A stretch of DNA of 64,000 nucleotides from Lucinisca nassula (GCA_963580285.1 OY757026.1:50877143-50941142), one strand, 5' to 3'; shown: positions 42,919 through 53,255, numbered from the stretch's first letter. Notes: a model not told the origin generated them from the letters alone. A program made the numbers and translations.

Positions 42919-43346
42919 TCATCTCTTAAGTTTATAACTATAAGGTTAAGATAAAAGATACTTCCATTTTCAACCCCCCCCCCCCCCAAACACACAGCAC
43001 AACTCACAATTTTAGCGATGTGTTTTACCGGTAAGGATTCTATAATTCCTCAAAAATATGTTAAGCTCAAACTGCCTTATAAAACTATAGACCTTCCAAA
43101 TGTAATTGTGGAGACAAAAACTGTCTATTATGACCTATTTATAGCTATAAGTGGAGTGTTTGGGGCCGAGATTGCTAGGGGCCGAGTTTGTCAGGGGCCT
43201 AGTTTGTTAGGGGCTGAGATGTCCCTAAATCTGGAAAAGATTTCATGATCAATCTCCACGAAGGAATGTTGCCGTCCTTGGCATGTATCAAACCCGCATC
43301 CTCCAGATCAACAGTCAGATGTGCATCCGACTGAGCTGCTGAGACC

Positions 43347-43681
43347 AGCTTCATATTTGGTTTGTAGCTTTTTGTGACAAGGGCTTCCCACTAGAGCTTC
43401 AAATTCGGCATGTAGATTACTATTGACAAGGGCATTCTTTGGTACAAGACATTTTGCGATGTGACCTTGACCTGTGACCTACTTTTAAACCACTAGAGAT
43501 AGAACCTTCATATTTGGCATGTAGGTTTCTTGTTACAAGGTCTTCCCACTCGACAAATTATTTTGACCTGTGATCTTGACCTATAACCTACTTTGTCATA
43601 ATTTTGATCCGTTGAAATAGAGCAATCATGTTTGGCTCCTTGTACCATTTCATTTGTACAATGAGGATCAGGTGAGCATTA
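43347..43681. repeat. Degenerate tandem repeat, about two units
   Basis: 'cttcatatttggcatgtagg' and 'gacctgtgacctacttttaa' recur. No coding. Confidence 0.5.
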
Positions 43682-43815
43682 TGATATCCACAAAATGGCT
43701 TCATTTACGATGATCTATGTCTTGAATGAACACCCCTGTAAACCTCAGTTATCTCTTTATGAATTGGAGCTTAGAGGGGTGTTCGTTTCACAGCTTGTTA
43801 ACATCATGGCGATCC
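43682..43815 (+). repeat. C repeat, partial
   Basis: 'gatatccacaaaatggcttc', 'gtaaacctcagttatctctt' and 'gaggggtgttcgtttcacag' match the second half of the C repeat at 11.2 and 51.7 kb; the TATA-like stretch is altered. Confidence 0.5.
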
Positions 43816-44185
43816 AGGGCCATTATGACCCTCTTCTATATTTCGTGTTGCACATATCCACCATTCAAGTATATGCAAGTCAAGATAGTTATTAATTATG
43901 AACTAAACTAAACATAAAATTAAATATTACAGTTATTAAAGCTTCCAGATAGTTTATCTTTGTGTTTCTGTTTCAATAAATCTCAGTCAAAATTAGTTAC
44001 ACACCCAAACCCATGGTATGTCTCATCTAAATGGCGGGCATTCAAACTTTCACACAACAGAATGTCTGAAGACACTTATTGTCTTGATGCAGCTCAGTTG
44101 AACTGCGATTCATAGAACAGCATTTGGTCCCATCCCACTTAAAAGAAGGTAATTAACTGTTGACATTTTCAAAGGAACGACCTTT
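43816..44185. other. No recognised feature
   Basis: Apparently unique sequence without convincing splice signals. Confidence 0.4.
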
Positions 44186-44368
44186 TTAGCTGGCCTGTAC
44201 AAAGTACAAGGAGAGCTATTGTTGTCACCTCTGTTGGTCCACATGAGCGTTTGTGTGTGAGTTTGCGTTCCTGTCACACAGTGTTAAAGTTTTTCAAATG
44301 CTTATATTCAAACAGTCTCGCATCACTAAGTACACGTATTTGGAAGTTAAATACCTGGTAGGGTCCAG
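44186..44368 (+). repeat. Leader of the ERE-array composite, truncated copy
   Basis: 'ggcctgtacaaagtacaagg' to 'acctggtagggtcc' matches the leader at 32490 and 41262, but the paired units and the 128 bp array are missing. Confidence 0.65.
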
Positions 44369-45310
44369 GCTTGGGACCAATTACATTTGAAAGTAATTGA
44401 TCAATCCCCCGATGCAGGGTTATAGGAATATGCCTTCGTCTGTCCCTCCATCCATAACACTTTCTTGTCTACTCCATTTGATAGAATTTCATTAAACTTT
44501 GGTCAGTTTTTCTCTTTAGTATGAAGATGTGTTGCGTGCAAGGTCCAGGTTCGTACCTCAAAGGTCAAGGACATACTCAGAGGTCAAAGATAAAAAGGGC
44601 CTTTTTGTCATGTCCAATCAATAACTTCCTTATTCCTGGATGGATTTAAATATTATTTGGCAGAAATGTTAACCATAATGTGACAGTGTGTCGCGCGCAA
44701 GACCCAGCTCCGTACCTCGAAGGTCAAGGTCATACTTAGAGATAAAATGTCAAAAAAGCATCTTTTTATCATGTCCTATCAATAACTTTCTTATTCCTGA
44801 ATGAATTTAAATATTACTTGTCAGAAATGACAGTGTGTCGCACGCAAAACCCAGGTCGGAACTTCAAAGGTCATACTTAGAGGTGAAAGGTGGAATGTCC
44901 GTTCGTAACAGTTATCTGCTGAACCCTTCGATAGAAGTTCACTAAACTTTGGTCAAATATTATTCTCAATGAGACAAAGTGTCGCCACAAGCCCCAGGTC
45001 CGTACCTCAAAGGTCATACTTAGAGGTTAAAGGTAAAAAATGTATTCGTCATGAGGCGATGTGTTGTACGCAAAATCCAGGTTGGTTCCTGAAATGTCAA
45101 GGTCATGCATAGAGGTGGGTCTTTTTGGTGTTTTTCAATAACTTTCTTACTCCTAGATGGATTTTAAAATAACTTGGCTAAAATGTTAATCATCATAAGA
45201 TTGCTAATTCAAGATCACGGCGAAGGTCACAGTTTAATGTCATAAGGTTGAGCTTTGTTACTGAAGGGCGGCAGGGGATTATGGCTGTCCCTCAGACTGC
45301 ATTCTTATTC
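44369..45310. repeat. ~165 bp 'aggtcaaggtcatactt' tandem repeat, about five units
   Basis: Units with 'gtacctcaaaggtcaagg', 'catgtcctatcaataacttt', 'cttattcctgaatg' and 'gttaaccataatgtgacag'. Ends 'gggcggcaggggattatggc', as at 27.4 kb. Confidence 0.7.
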
Positions 45311-45840
45311 AATTACAATTACCTGGCTTTAAAAATGTAATTGGTGAAATTACAATTATAGTGCAAACAATTTGACATGAGACTGACCTTTATGCAAAGA
45401 ATAAATAAGCAAATGCTTCAGCCTAATATGTTGGGTTGTGAAAACTCGTGATTTTTCGGCAGCTTGGAATCGCGACCCATGTATTAAATAAGCCAGTACA
45501 TGACAAGAACTACAAGATGGCTTGAGCGACCAGCAAAGACTCAGATCAGCCTGCGCATTCGAGCAGTCTGATCAGTCTTCGCTGATCGCATGTACTTACT
45601 ATAGGCTATGATTTATGCCAAGAAATATAAGTAAAAGGTCTTGTCACAGTGGATGGGTGTGCAGATTGATTTGAGTCTCTGCTTGTTGCCCTGGCCTTAT
45701 TGTAGGTTTTGTCATGCTCCGGCTCATAAATAACAATTTCCACCTTTTCAGAAAATGGTGAAAATAAATATATGTACATGTATTCAATCGGGTGTGAAAT
45801 TATACTAATAGATAGTTCATAAAGAAATGAAGTTGAAAAA
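45311..45840. other. No gene; contains a hairpin
   Basis: A longer relative of the hairpin MITE lies at about 45525-45605 ('gcgaccagcaaagactc', 'cgagcagtctgatcagtc', 'ttcgctgatcgca'). Confidence 0.45.
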
Positions 45841-45844
45841 GTGT

Positions 45845-45916
45845 GACCAGAACCGGATTCGAACTGGTGACCCCTTGCTTACAAAGCAAGTGCTCTACCG
45901 ACTGAGCTATCCGGGC
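45845..45916 (-). tRNA. tRNA-like sequence, anticodon TGT on a Lys-like body
   Basis: On the minus strand it runs 'gcccggatagctcagtcggt' then 'agagcacttgctttgtaagc' to 'ttcgaatccgg'. The 5' half is as in animal tRNA-Lys. The anticodon stem 'cttgc'/'gcaag' is perfect, with U33 and anticodon TGT (Thr). One mismatch in the acceptor stem and one in the T stem remain. A 9 base inverted repeat, 'gaagttgaa' and 'ttcaacttc', brackets it (45829 and 45931). It is the best tRNA candidate in the window, yet it may be a pseudogene or a SINE head. Confidence 0.55.
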
Positions 45917-45964
45917 GCTGATAGCACCTCTTCAACTTCGAAGTTTGAGAAACTTAGTTAACAA

Positions 45965-46130
45965 ACAGCCCTCAGGGTACTCTTGTTGTATATTTTATCC
46001 TACAGCATTTAGAAAAAAAAGATACAGAACACGGGTTTAATGAATGTACAGCGTAAAGCTTCATTATTAATATAATGCATAGCAGAAAATAAAAACTATA
46101 CAAAATGTCCACCTAACGCTGAATAATTAC
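45965..46130. repeat. 210 bp repeat family, one unit interrupted by an insertion
   Basis: 'tgtatattttatcctacagc', 'gcagaaaataaaaactatac' and 'gtccacctaacgctgaa' then stop at a SINE target site. The unit resumes after 48642, so the main array once started here. Confidence 0.7.
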
Positions 46131-46148
46131 GGTGGTCTCCTTATTTTT

Positions 46149-47603
46149 AGCTCACCAGAGCCGAAGGCTCCGGGGCAGCTTATAGTATAGGCAGTGACCC
46201 GCCATCTGTTGTCCGTGTCAACATTATCAAACGACTTCTCCTCTAAAACTGCAGGGCCGATTGAAGGCAAATTTCATGTGGAGCATCCATGGGATGGGGG
46301 AACAAAGGTTTGCTCGTAGGGTCCAGGTCACATGACCAAGCTGGCCTCCATGCCCATATAAGGTAAAAACCCTTCAAAAGTCTTCTCCTCCTGAACCAGT
46401 GGGCAGATTGTGATGAATCTTGGTATGTAGTATAGGGGACTCTGGACCATCATAGTTTGCTAAAATAATGACCCTTTGATGACCTTGACCCATTTTATGC
46501 CAAGGTCAAATTTGGTCACATAGACTTTTGTATGAAAAAAGTCAAAACAGCATTTTTTTTTTAATTATTGCAGCCTGTGACCTGAAATTAAGTAGATGCA
46601 GTGGGCAAAATGTGCTAATGAAACTACATTAGTATTCAAGGTCAAGGATATTCCCTGACCTTGGCCCAAGGTTATACAGATATGAAAATTAAAAAAAAAT
46701 GTTTTTCACTGAAATCACTAGGCCATTTGCAATCAAATTTTGTATAATAGCTTTTCGGAACAAGGAAATGCAATTTAATTAATTTGAGTTTGGTCACATG
46801 ACCAGGATGGCAGCTATGTCCATATAAGGTAAAACCCTTAAAAAATCTTCTTCTGGAGCCAGAGGGCCAATTGTGATGAAACTTGGTATGTAGCATTGGT
46901 GACTCGTGGCCCATTATAATTTGCTTAAATGATGACCCTCGGATGACCTTGACCCATTTTATGCCAAGGTCAAATTTGGTCACATGGACTTCTGTATGGG
47001 AAAAAGTCAAAACAGCATAATTTTTTTTAATTATTGCAGCCTGTGACCTGAAAATTAGTATATGCAGTTGGCAAAATGTGCAAGTGAAACTACATTAGTT
47101 TTCAAGGTCCTTCTCTGACCTTGGTCCAAGGTCATTCAGATATGAAAATTAAAAAAATGTTTTTCTTTGAAACCACCTGCCATTTGCAACCAAATTTTAT
47201 AAGAAAACTTTTAGGAACAAGGAAATAAAACATAATTAATTTGAGTTTGGTCATGTGACCATGATGGCTGTTATGCCCATAGAAGGTAGAAACCCTTAAA
47301 AATCTTCTCCTTCTATACCAAAAAGCCGATTGTCAATGAAACTTGGTATGTAGAATAAGAAACTTGGGTCCAGCATATTTTGTTCAGATGTAGACCCTCG
47401 GATGACCTTGACTCACTTTATACCAAGGTCAAATTAGGTCACATAGACTTTTTTGTGCGATTTATGGTCAAAACCAAGTATTTTCGAAACTATTGTAGAC
47501 TTTGATCTGAGACTTGGTAGGTGCAGATGGCATCCAGGGACGGGCCAGTTTCTCACACTTGACCTCTGGTGAGCGTAGTGGCCCATGGGCCTCTTGTTTT
47601 TAT
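46149..47603 (+). repeat. 'tagctcacc' repeat with ~470 bp tandem units
   Basis: Opens 'tagctcaccagagccgaagg' and has about three units with 'gtcacatgaccaagctggcc', 'gaaacttggtatgtagcat', 'gatgaccttgacccatttt' and 'ttattgcagcctgtgacc'. Ends 'ggcccatgggcctcttgttt'. Confidence 0.75.
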
Positions 47604-47925
47604 TTGTTTGTTTTGTTTTTGTTTGATTTGAGGTTTAACGTCCCCGTCAACACTGTAAAGGTCATTTTGGAGACGTTGCTTCCAATTTTGTGGGACTTTT
47701 ACCCAACATTGAGATGAAATGACATCTCAAGTCCTGTCGCCCAATGAAACCAATAGGGTTTATAAGCATGGACGGTCCACCTCGCACCGCGGTTCCTGGA
47801 CAGGCTTAGATCCTCTAAGCGGTTTACCAGTACTAGTGTGCGGGCCGGATTCAGCTCTGCGTGGAAGCAGCATGCAGCCCATATATTTCTTCAAGCCCCT
47901 ATGGGCGGGGGCCAGTCTTGTTTTT
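47604..47925 (+). repeat. B repeat
   Basis: 'ttgatttgaggtttaacgtc' to 'ctatgggcgggggcc', collinear with 13740-14095 (inverted) and 52596-52975. Confidence 0.75.
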
Positions 47926-48420
47926 ATGCCCCCGCCATTCGAAGAATGGTGGAAAGGGCATATAGTGTTACCCCTGTCCGTCAGTGCGTCCGTTCGTCTC
48001 TGAAACTTAAACGCTGTCAATAACTTTCTTATTTCTGGATCAATTTAGAAATAACTTGGTAGAAATATTAACCACCATGAGACGATGTGTTGCGTCCACA
48101 AACCCAGGCCCCCACCTACAAGGTCAAGGTCATACTAAGAGGTCAAAGGTCAAAAAAGGGATCCAAAACTTAAACGTTGTCAAGAACTTTCTTGTTTCTG
48201 GATCAGTTTAGAAATTACTTGGCAGAAATTTTAAACATCATTTTTTCTTTCTTTCTATTCTTTTTTTTTTTTCTTTTTAAAAACACAATATCCCCCAGCA
48301 CAAAGGCTTTGGACTCTGACTCAAAAGGTTGTGAGTTCAAATCCCGGTGAAGTCTTTTGACGACTCTTGTTTCTCAATGGCATTTTTGCGGGGGCATCCG
48401 TGTCCTATTGACACCTTTTC
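47926..48420 (+). repeat. 'tgcccccg' repeat, second type
   Basis: Opens with the hairpin 'gcccccgccattcgaag' and 'aatggtgg', carries 'gtcaataactttcttatttc' and a perfect DR1 AGGTCAAAGGTCA at 48140-48152, a T run, and a tRNA-like remnant 'gttgtgagttcaaatcccgg' near 48330. Ends 'gcgggggcatccgtgtcc'. Confidence 0.6.
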
Positions 48421-48655
48421 TAGTTTGTTGAGTTTTACGGCCCTTTTATTGTTTCACTCATATCGAGCTGACCGTTAATCAGAAGTGGGGGAAAACCGGA
48501 GTACCCGGACAAAAACCACCTGACCTTCCGTACAGAATGTAGCGTCTCACATGTGACCCGAGCGAGGCTCGAACCTACGGCGGTGAGAGACCTAATGACT
48601 AAGAGTCAGCGCTATTATCCACTAGGCCACGGAGGCCCGTTAGGTGGTCTCCTTA

Positions 48656-50385
48656 AGACTATCGGAATATATATACTTGTAACATTTTAAGGGGTCTTTC
48701 ATTCTTGTATATTTTATCCCACATCATTTAGAAGAAAATAGATACAGAACACGGATTTAATGCATTTAAGTCATAAAAAGCATTATAGATATGATGCATA
48801 GTTACTTAGAAAATAATATAATTACAAAAAGTCCACTTAATGCAGAAGAAATAAGCTGGTCGCCTTAAGACTGGTATGCGGAGTATATGTACTTGCAAAA
48901 TTAAGGGGCCCAACATTTTTGTATATTTTATCCTACAACATTTAGAAGAAAATAGATACAGAACACGGATTTAATGCATTTAAGTCATAAAAATACATTA
49001 TGTGATGCATAGTAGAAAATAAAATATATACACAAAGTCCACCTAATGCAGAAGGAATAAACTGGTCGCCTTAAGACTGGTATTCGGAGTATATATACTT
49101 GCAAACATAAGGGGCCCAACATTTTTGTATATTTTATACTACAACATTTAGAAGAAAATAGATACAGAACACGGATTTAATGCATTTAAGTCATAAAAAT
49201 ACATTATAGATATGATGCATAGTAGAAAATAAAATATATACACAAAGTCCACCTAATGCAGAAGAAATAAGCTGGTCGCCTTAAGACTGGTATTCGGAGT
49301 ATATATACTTGCAAAAATAAGGGGCCCAACATTTTTGTAGATTTTATCCTACAGCATTTAGAAGAAAATAGATACAGAACACGGATTTAATGCATTTAAG
49401 TCATAAAAATACATTATAGATATGATGCATAGTAGAAAATAAAATATATACCAAAAGTCCACCTAATGCAGAAGAAATAAGCTCGTCGCCTTAAGACTGG
49501 TATTCGGAATATATATACTTGCAAAAATAAGGGGCCCAACATTTTTGTAGATTTTATACTACAACATTTAGAAGAAAATAGATACAGAACACGGATTTAA
49601 TGCATTTAAGTCATAAAAATACATTATAGATGTGATGCATAGTAGAAAATAAAATATATACACAAAGTCCACCTAATGCAGAAGAAATAAGCTGGTCGCC
49701 TTAAGACTGGTATTCGGAGTATATATACTTGCAAACATAAGGGGCCCAACATTTTTGTATATTTTATCCTACAACATTTAGAAGAAAACAGATACAATAC
49801 ACAGATTTAATGCATTTAAGTCATAAAAATACATTATAGATATGATGCATAGTAGAAAATAAAATATATACAAAAAGTCCACCTAATGCAGAAGAAATAA
49901 GCTGGTCGCCTTAAGACTGGTATTCGGAGTGTATATACTTGCAAACATAAGGGGCCCAACATTTTTGTATATTTTATCCTACAACATTTAGAAGAAAACA
50001 GATACAATACACAGATTTAATGCATTTAAGTCATAGAAATACATTATAGATATGATGCATAGTAGAAAATAAAATATATACAAAAAGTCCACCTAATGCA
50101 GAAGAAATAAGCTGGTCGCCTTAAGACTGGTATTCGGAGTGTATATACTTGCAAACATAAGGGGCCCAACATTTTTGTATATTTTATCCTACAACATTTA
50201 GAAGAAAACAGATACAATACACGGATTTAATGCATTTAAAACATAAAAGTACATTCTTAGTATGTTGCATAGCAAAAAAAAAATACAATAAAGTCCACCT
50301 AATGCAGAATAAATAATCTGGTAGCCTATAGACTGGTATTCGAAGAGATATATTTTAAGATTTTCTCATGGGTTTTCACTGAAAC
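48656..50385. repeat. 210 bp tandem array, about eight units
   Basis: The phrase 'ttaagactggtattcgg' occurs at 49071, 49281, 49491, 49701, 49911 and 50121, exactly 210 bases apart. Units also contain 'ggggcccaacatttttgta' and 'gatttaatgcatttaagtc'. The central units are nearly identical, the edges diverged. Confidence 0.95.
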
Positions 50386-50604
50386 TCCATGCCTATTAGA
50401 AGCCCTACTCTGAGATTTGCACATTGTGACAGCCCTTCAGAAGATACCACTAGGGCTCGCTCTTGGTGGCTTCGTATCCCCACATCCATAACGTCACATA
50501 CACAATATCCACCCATCCATCTATTTATTATCACATATACTTTAATCCCCCTAATAATACCCTTACATTTATACCCCCACTATGACAAGATAGAATATAT
50601 CTTC
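50386..50604. other. Array edge sequence
   Basis: 'ctgagatttgcacattgtga' is the conserved edge seen at 31.85 kb; the rest is C-rich with no gene. Confidence 0.45.
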
Positions 50605-50608
50605 TTTT

Positions 50609-50700
50609 GTTCCCCCTAATGTCATTTATATACCGTTCCCCCTAATGTCATTTATATACCGTTCCCCCTAATGTCATTTATATACACAGTTCCCCTTAAG
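50609..50700. repeat. Short tandem repeat, three to four units
   Basis: 'gttccccctaatgtcattta' followed by 'tatacc' repeats about every 25 bases. Confidence 0.9.
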
Positions 50701-50915
50701 CCAGATTAAGTACTAGTAAAATATTAAGGGGTCCAATATTTTTGTATATTTTTCCTGCAGAGTTTAGAATAAAAATAGATACAGAACACGGTTTTAATGC
50801 ATTTAAAGCATAAAAATATGTTGTTGGAATGGTGAAAAAGCAGAAAATAAGATATATACAAAAAGTCCACCTAATGCAGAAAAAATAAGCTGGTCGCCCA
50901 AAGACAGATATTAGG
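50701..50915. repeat. 210 bp repeat family, detached unit
   Basis: 'ggggtccaatatttttgtat', 'gaacacggttttaatgcatt' and 'gtccacctaatgcagaaaaa' show one further unit beyond the array edge. Confidence 0.65.
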
Positions 50916-50919
50916 ATTA

Positions 50920-50956
50920 TATATATATATATATATATATCTATATATATACCTAG
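50920..50956. repeat. (TA)n microsatellite
   Basis: TA run, interrupted once by 'tc'. Confidence 0.9.
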
Positions 50957-51082
50957 TTATTACCTTCACTTTTCTATCCCCACCAGTATTTGACAGTACC
51001 GACGATATAATGTCAATCACGCTGTCCCACTGGTGATACGAAACGTTTGTCGCAGCCACCTGACGAGAAATTGTCGTATAAT

Positions 51083-51578
51083 ATAATATTATTAATCAAG
51101 TAATTTCGTATTGGCCTAGTAATAGGTTCAAGGTAGAAGTAAAACAAAGATCAGGACTCGATACAATTAACTTACTCCGCCCATTAAAGACACCAAAGGA
51201 AAAGAAACACAAACATTAAGCGACCATACCATAATGGAATCCTAAACAAACGAAGGCCATAAGGACAGTTACTTTCCCACAAAATGGCCATATGGCCATC
51301 CTAAATAAACATACACACGTGATACACACAGTAAGTAACAAACAACATCATAAATAAACCGCCACAGAAGAACCGCCTTTGAACGGTCAGTCGAATGATT
51401 TCCACTGGGGGCTGCTGTATTTGCCTGAGGCCGAGGCCAATACAGCAGATCGAGGACCTATAACTTGGCCACTAAGGAGACAATTTTATTAATTGACATC
51501 ATTAAAACATAATTATCGATTTTTGACCTCAGTGTTAATACGGATGACCTCCGAACAATACCTGGTAGTCAATTAATA
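51083..51578 (+). mobile_element. FB1 hairpin element, copy 2, split by an A repeat
   Basis: 'attaatcaagtaatttcgta' at the left and 'gctgctgtatttgcctgagg' onward at the right are the two hairpin arms; the tail 'cagtgttaatacggatgacc' is intact. Between them an A repeat (about 51180-51411) has inserted. Confidence 0.7.
51180..51411 (+). repeat. A repeat, copy 7 (first half), inside FB1
   Basis: 'gacaccaaaggaaaagaaac', 'agaagaaccgcctttgaacg' and 'atttccactggggg'. It is flanked by FB1 sequence on both sides. Confidence 0.7.
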
Positions 51579-51639
51579 ATGGATGGAAAAAGGTTTATAG
51601 AAGCAATTAAGAATATTTTACCGCTCATTAAAGTATGAA

Positions 51640-51945
51640 CAACATCGGGTTATGAGCTGGTTGACATCACATGAACTAGTCCGTGAAATGAAGACCCCCT
51701 ATACCCCGCTTTATATAGAGAAAACTGGGTGTTTACGGGGGTGTACATATTTTTCCTATTTTTACTCCAAGACATAGGTTTTGGATACTCGTTAGATTCG
51801 CTTAGATGAGGCGGTTCTAACGAGCACCCATGACGTATATTTGCAGTATTTTTAAGAAAAATATCACTGGTTTTCATCAGAAAAGTAGCCATTTTGGAGA
51901 TGTGAAAAATGCACCATGTCGCACGGGTGTGTTATCGTAATGAGT
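51640..51945 (-). repeat. C repeat, inverted whole copy
   Basis: Complement of 11156-11375, from 'tcacatgaactagtccgtg' to 'acgggtgtgttatcgtaatg'. The TATA-like 'ctttatatagagaaaac' is present. Confidence 0.65.
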
Positions 51946-51960
51946 TGAACCTTACTACAG

Positions 51961-52231
51961 ACCCGAAGTGGTTCAAACTTTAACGAACGATAAAAGCTAC
52001 TCCATATCTCTTACAGACTTTCACCAATCCGCGGCTTTGATAGCAACAGGAGAAGTAGTTTACACCAATGTTGGCAGGACACCATTGGTTTGGTGTGTTT
52101 CATTAACAAACGGATTGTGCAATTATGTTGTGCACATCTGTGTCAAAACTAATACCAAGACTGATGCACACAGGATGAAATGGCTTGTGACAGACGTTCG
52201 AGAACCATTTATAGTGTTATCACCCGATCAG
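51961..52231 (+). CDS. Candidate internal exon of an unidentified gene
   Basis: A 271 base open stretch between an acceptor-like 'ccttactacag' (to 51960) and a consensus donor CAG/GTAAGT (52232). The frame gives VVQTLTNDKSYSISLTDFHQ, LIATGEVVYTNVGRTPLVWC and further to REPFIVLSPDQ without stops. Mixed composition with Cys and aromatic residues looks like a folded extracellular or enzyme domain, but I do not recognise it. The donor is excellent; the acceptor lacks a strong pyrimidine tract, and a C repeat ends 15 bases upstream, so the acceptor could be repeat-derived. No partner exon is in view. Confidence 0.4.
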
Positions 52232-52237
52232 GTAAGT

Positions 52238-52595
52238 CATTCAAATCACTTTTTGAGTACGTGATATGATTATAGTTAAAACAATCATGTACTTAATATA
52301 AGGAAAAGTGGTTGGATATGGGTGTGCTATTTTTCCTATTTTCCCATATATATGCCGTTTACAATCAATGAAAGAAACGAACATTAGCAAACAAAATAAT
52401 ACACAAAAAGTTCAATAACTGCGGTAACAAAATCAAACGATTTTTATCTGAAAAAAAATGCTATATTTGATGTGTGAAAGGTAAATTATCTTGTTTCGTA
52501 GATGAAGTGAGCAGTTGACCATCAGGTACTGTATGATAATGCACTTTCAATATTTCTCAAATGTTTTGTCCCGGTACAAAATTTCAAGACAGTTT
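52238..52595. other. No recognised feature
   Basis: Would be intron if the upstream exon is real. Unique, AT-rich. Confidence 0.4.
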
Positions 52596-52975
52596 GTTTG
52601 TTTGTTTGATTTGAGGTTTAACGTCTCGGTCAACACTGTAAAGGTCATTTTGGAGACGTTGCTCCCAATTTGGTAGGACTTTTACCCCACATTGAGACGA
52701 AGTGACATCTCAAGCCCCGCCGCCCATGGAGACGTTGCTTCCAATTTGGTGGGACTTTTACCCGACATTGAGACGAAATGACATCTCAAGCCCCGCCGCC
52801 CAATGAAACCAATACAGTTTTTAACCATGGACGGGCCGAATCGCACTGCTTTGCCTGGGTAGGCTAAGAGCCTTTAAGCGGATTACCAGTACTCGTGTGC
52901 GGGTCGGTTTCAGCTCCGCGTGGAAGCATCGTGCAGCCCATCTAATTCTTCAAGCCTCGATGGGCGGGGGCGACA
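52596..52975 (+). repeat. B repeat with an internal duplication
   Basis: 'gatttgaggtttaacgtctc' to 'cgatgggcggggg'. The stretch 'ggagacgttgcttccaattt' to 'ctcaagccccgccgcc' (~75 bases) appears twice in tandem. Confidence 0.75.
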
Positions 52976-53045
52976 AGACTGTTTGTGTGTATTTATATAT
53001 ATACCTTACGTTTTTATCACAGGAGGTATGATACTATTTTTTTAT

Positions 53046-53255
53046 TCTTGACGACAAACACGGGATCACATTGGCCGCCTGAGAGCGACATCACTTCAAG
53101 ATGAACATAAGATCACATTCCCAGCCTGAGAGCGATATCACCTTAAGGCGGGGATGTGATCAAATAGAAAGGAACAGGGGATGGTATCCATCGTCTGAGA
53201 GGGATATATCTCTTTCAGGTGGGGATATGATCCCGTGTTCCTCGTCAATGATCAA
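53046..53255. mobile_element. Foldback element
   Basis: Ends 'acaaacacgggatcacatt' and complement of 'atatgatcccgtgttcctcg' pair; within them 'cctgagagcgatatcacc' recurs in both halves and an inner hairpin 'gatcacattcccagcc' with 'aaggcggggatgtgatc' forms. Confidence 0.6.

Larger units (their letters stand above)
40078..43233. mobile_element. 3.16 kb composite insertion with subterminal repeats
   Basis: Near the left end 'ccctaacaaactctgcccct' and 'gcccctacaaactcggc' occur, and near the right end the complement of the same phrases ('gggccgagtttgtcagggg', 'cctagtttgttaggggc'). This is the look of a DNA element with short subterminal repeats. Inside are a C repeat with its own MITE insertion, the ERE-array composite, and a C run (42976-42987). 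No transposase is visible. Confidence 0.6.
39956..43346 (-). mobile_element. S3 SINE split by a 3.16 kb insertion
   Basis: The two parts, 39956-40077 and 43234-43346, together equal one S3 SINE as at 31945-32205. The right part contains the tRNA-like head on the minus strand ('agctcagtcggatgcac' at about 43321-43337). GAAAAG flanks the insert on both sides (40072-40077 and 43234-43239). Confidence 0.75.
46144..48642 (-). mobile_element. S1 SINE split by a 2.27 kb insert
   Basis: The direct repeat 'ggtggtctcctta' (46131-46143 and 48643-48655) brackets the region. Right after the left repeat is a short T run, and the SINE body and head lie at about 48421-48642 on the minus strand. So the insert at 46149-48420 landed in the A tail of this SINE. 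The head matches the copy at 18416 ('ggcctccgtggcctagtgga'). Confidence 0.7.

Noticed and set aside
47760..48020. Overlapping open frames around 47.7-48.0 kb on both strands
   Set aside because: They lie across the junction of a B repeat and a 'tgcccccg' repeat and are GC-richer only because of that repeat.
48656..50385. Regular direct repeats resembling a CRISPR array
   Set aside because: The 210 bp units are contiguous with no short repeat/unique spacer pattern, in an animal genome.
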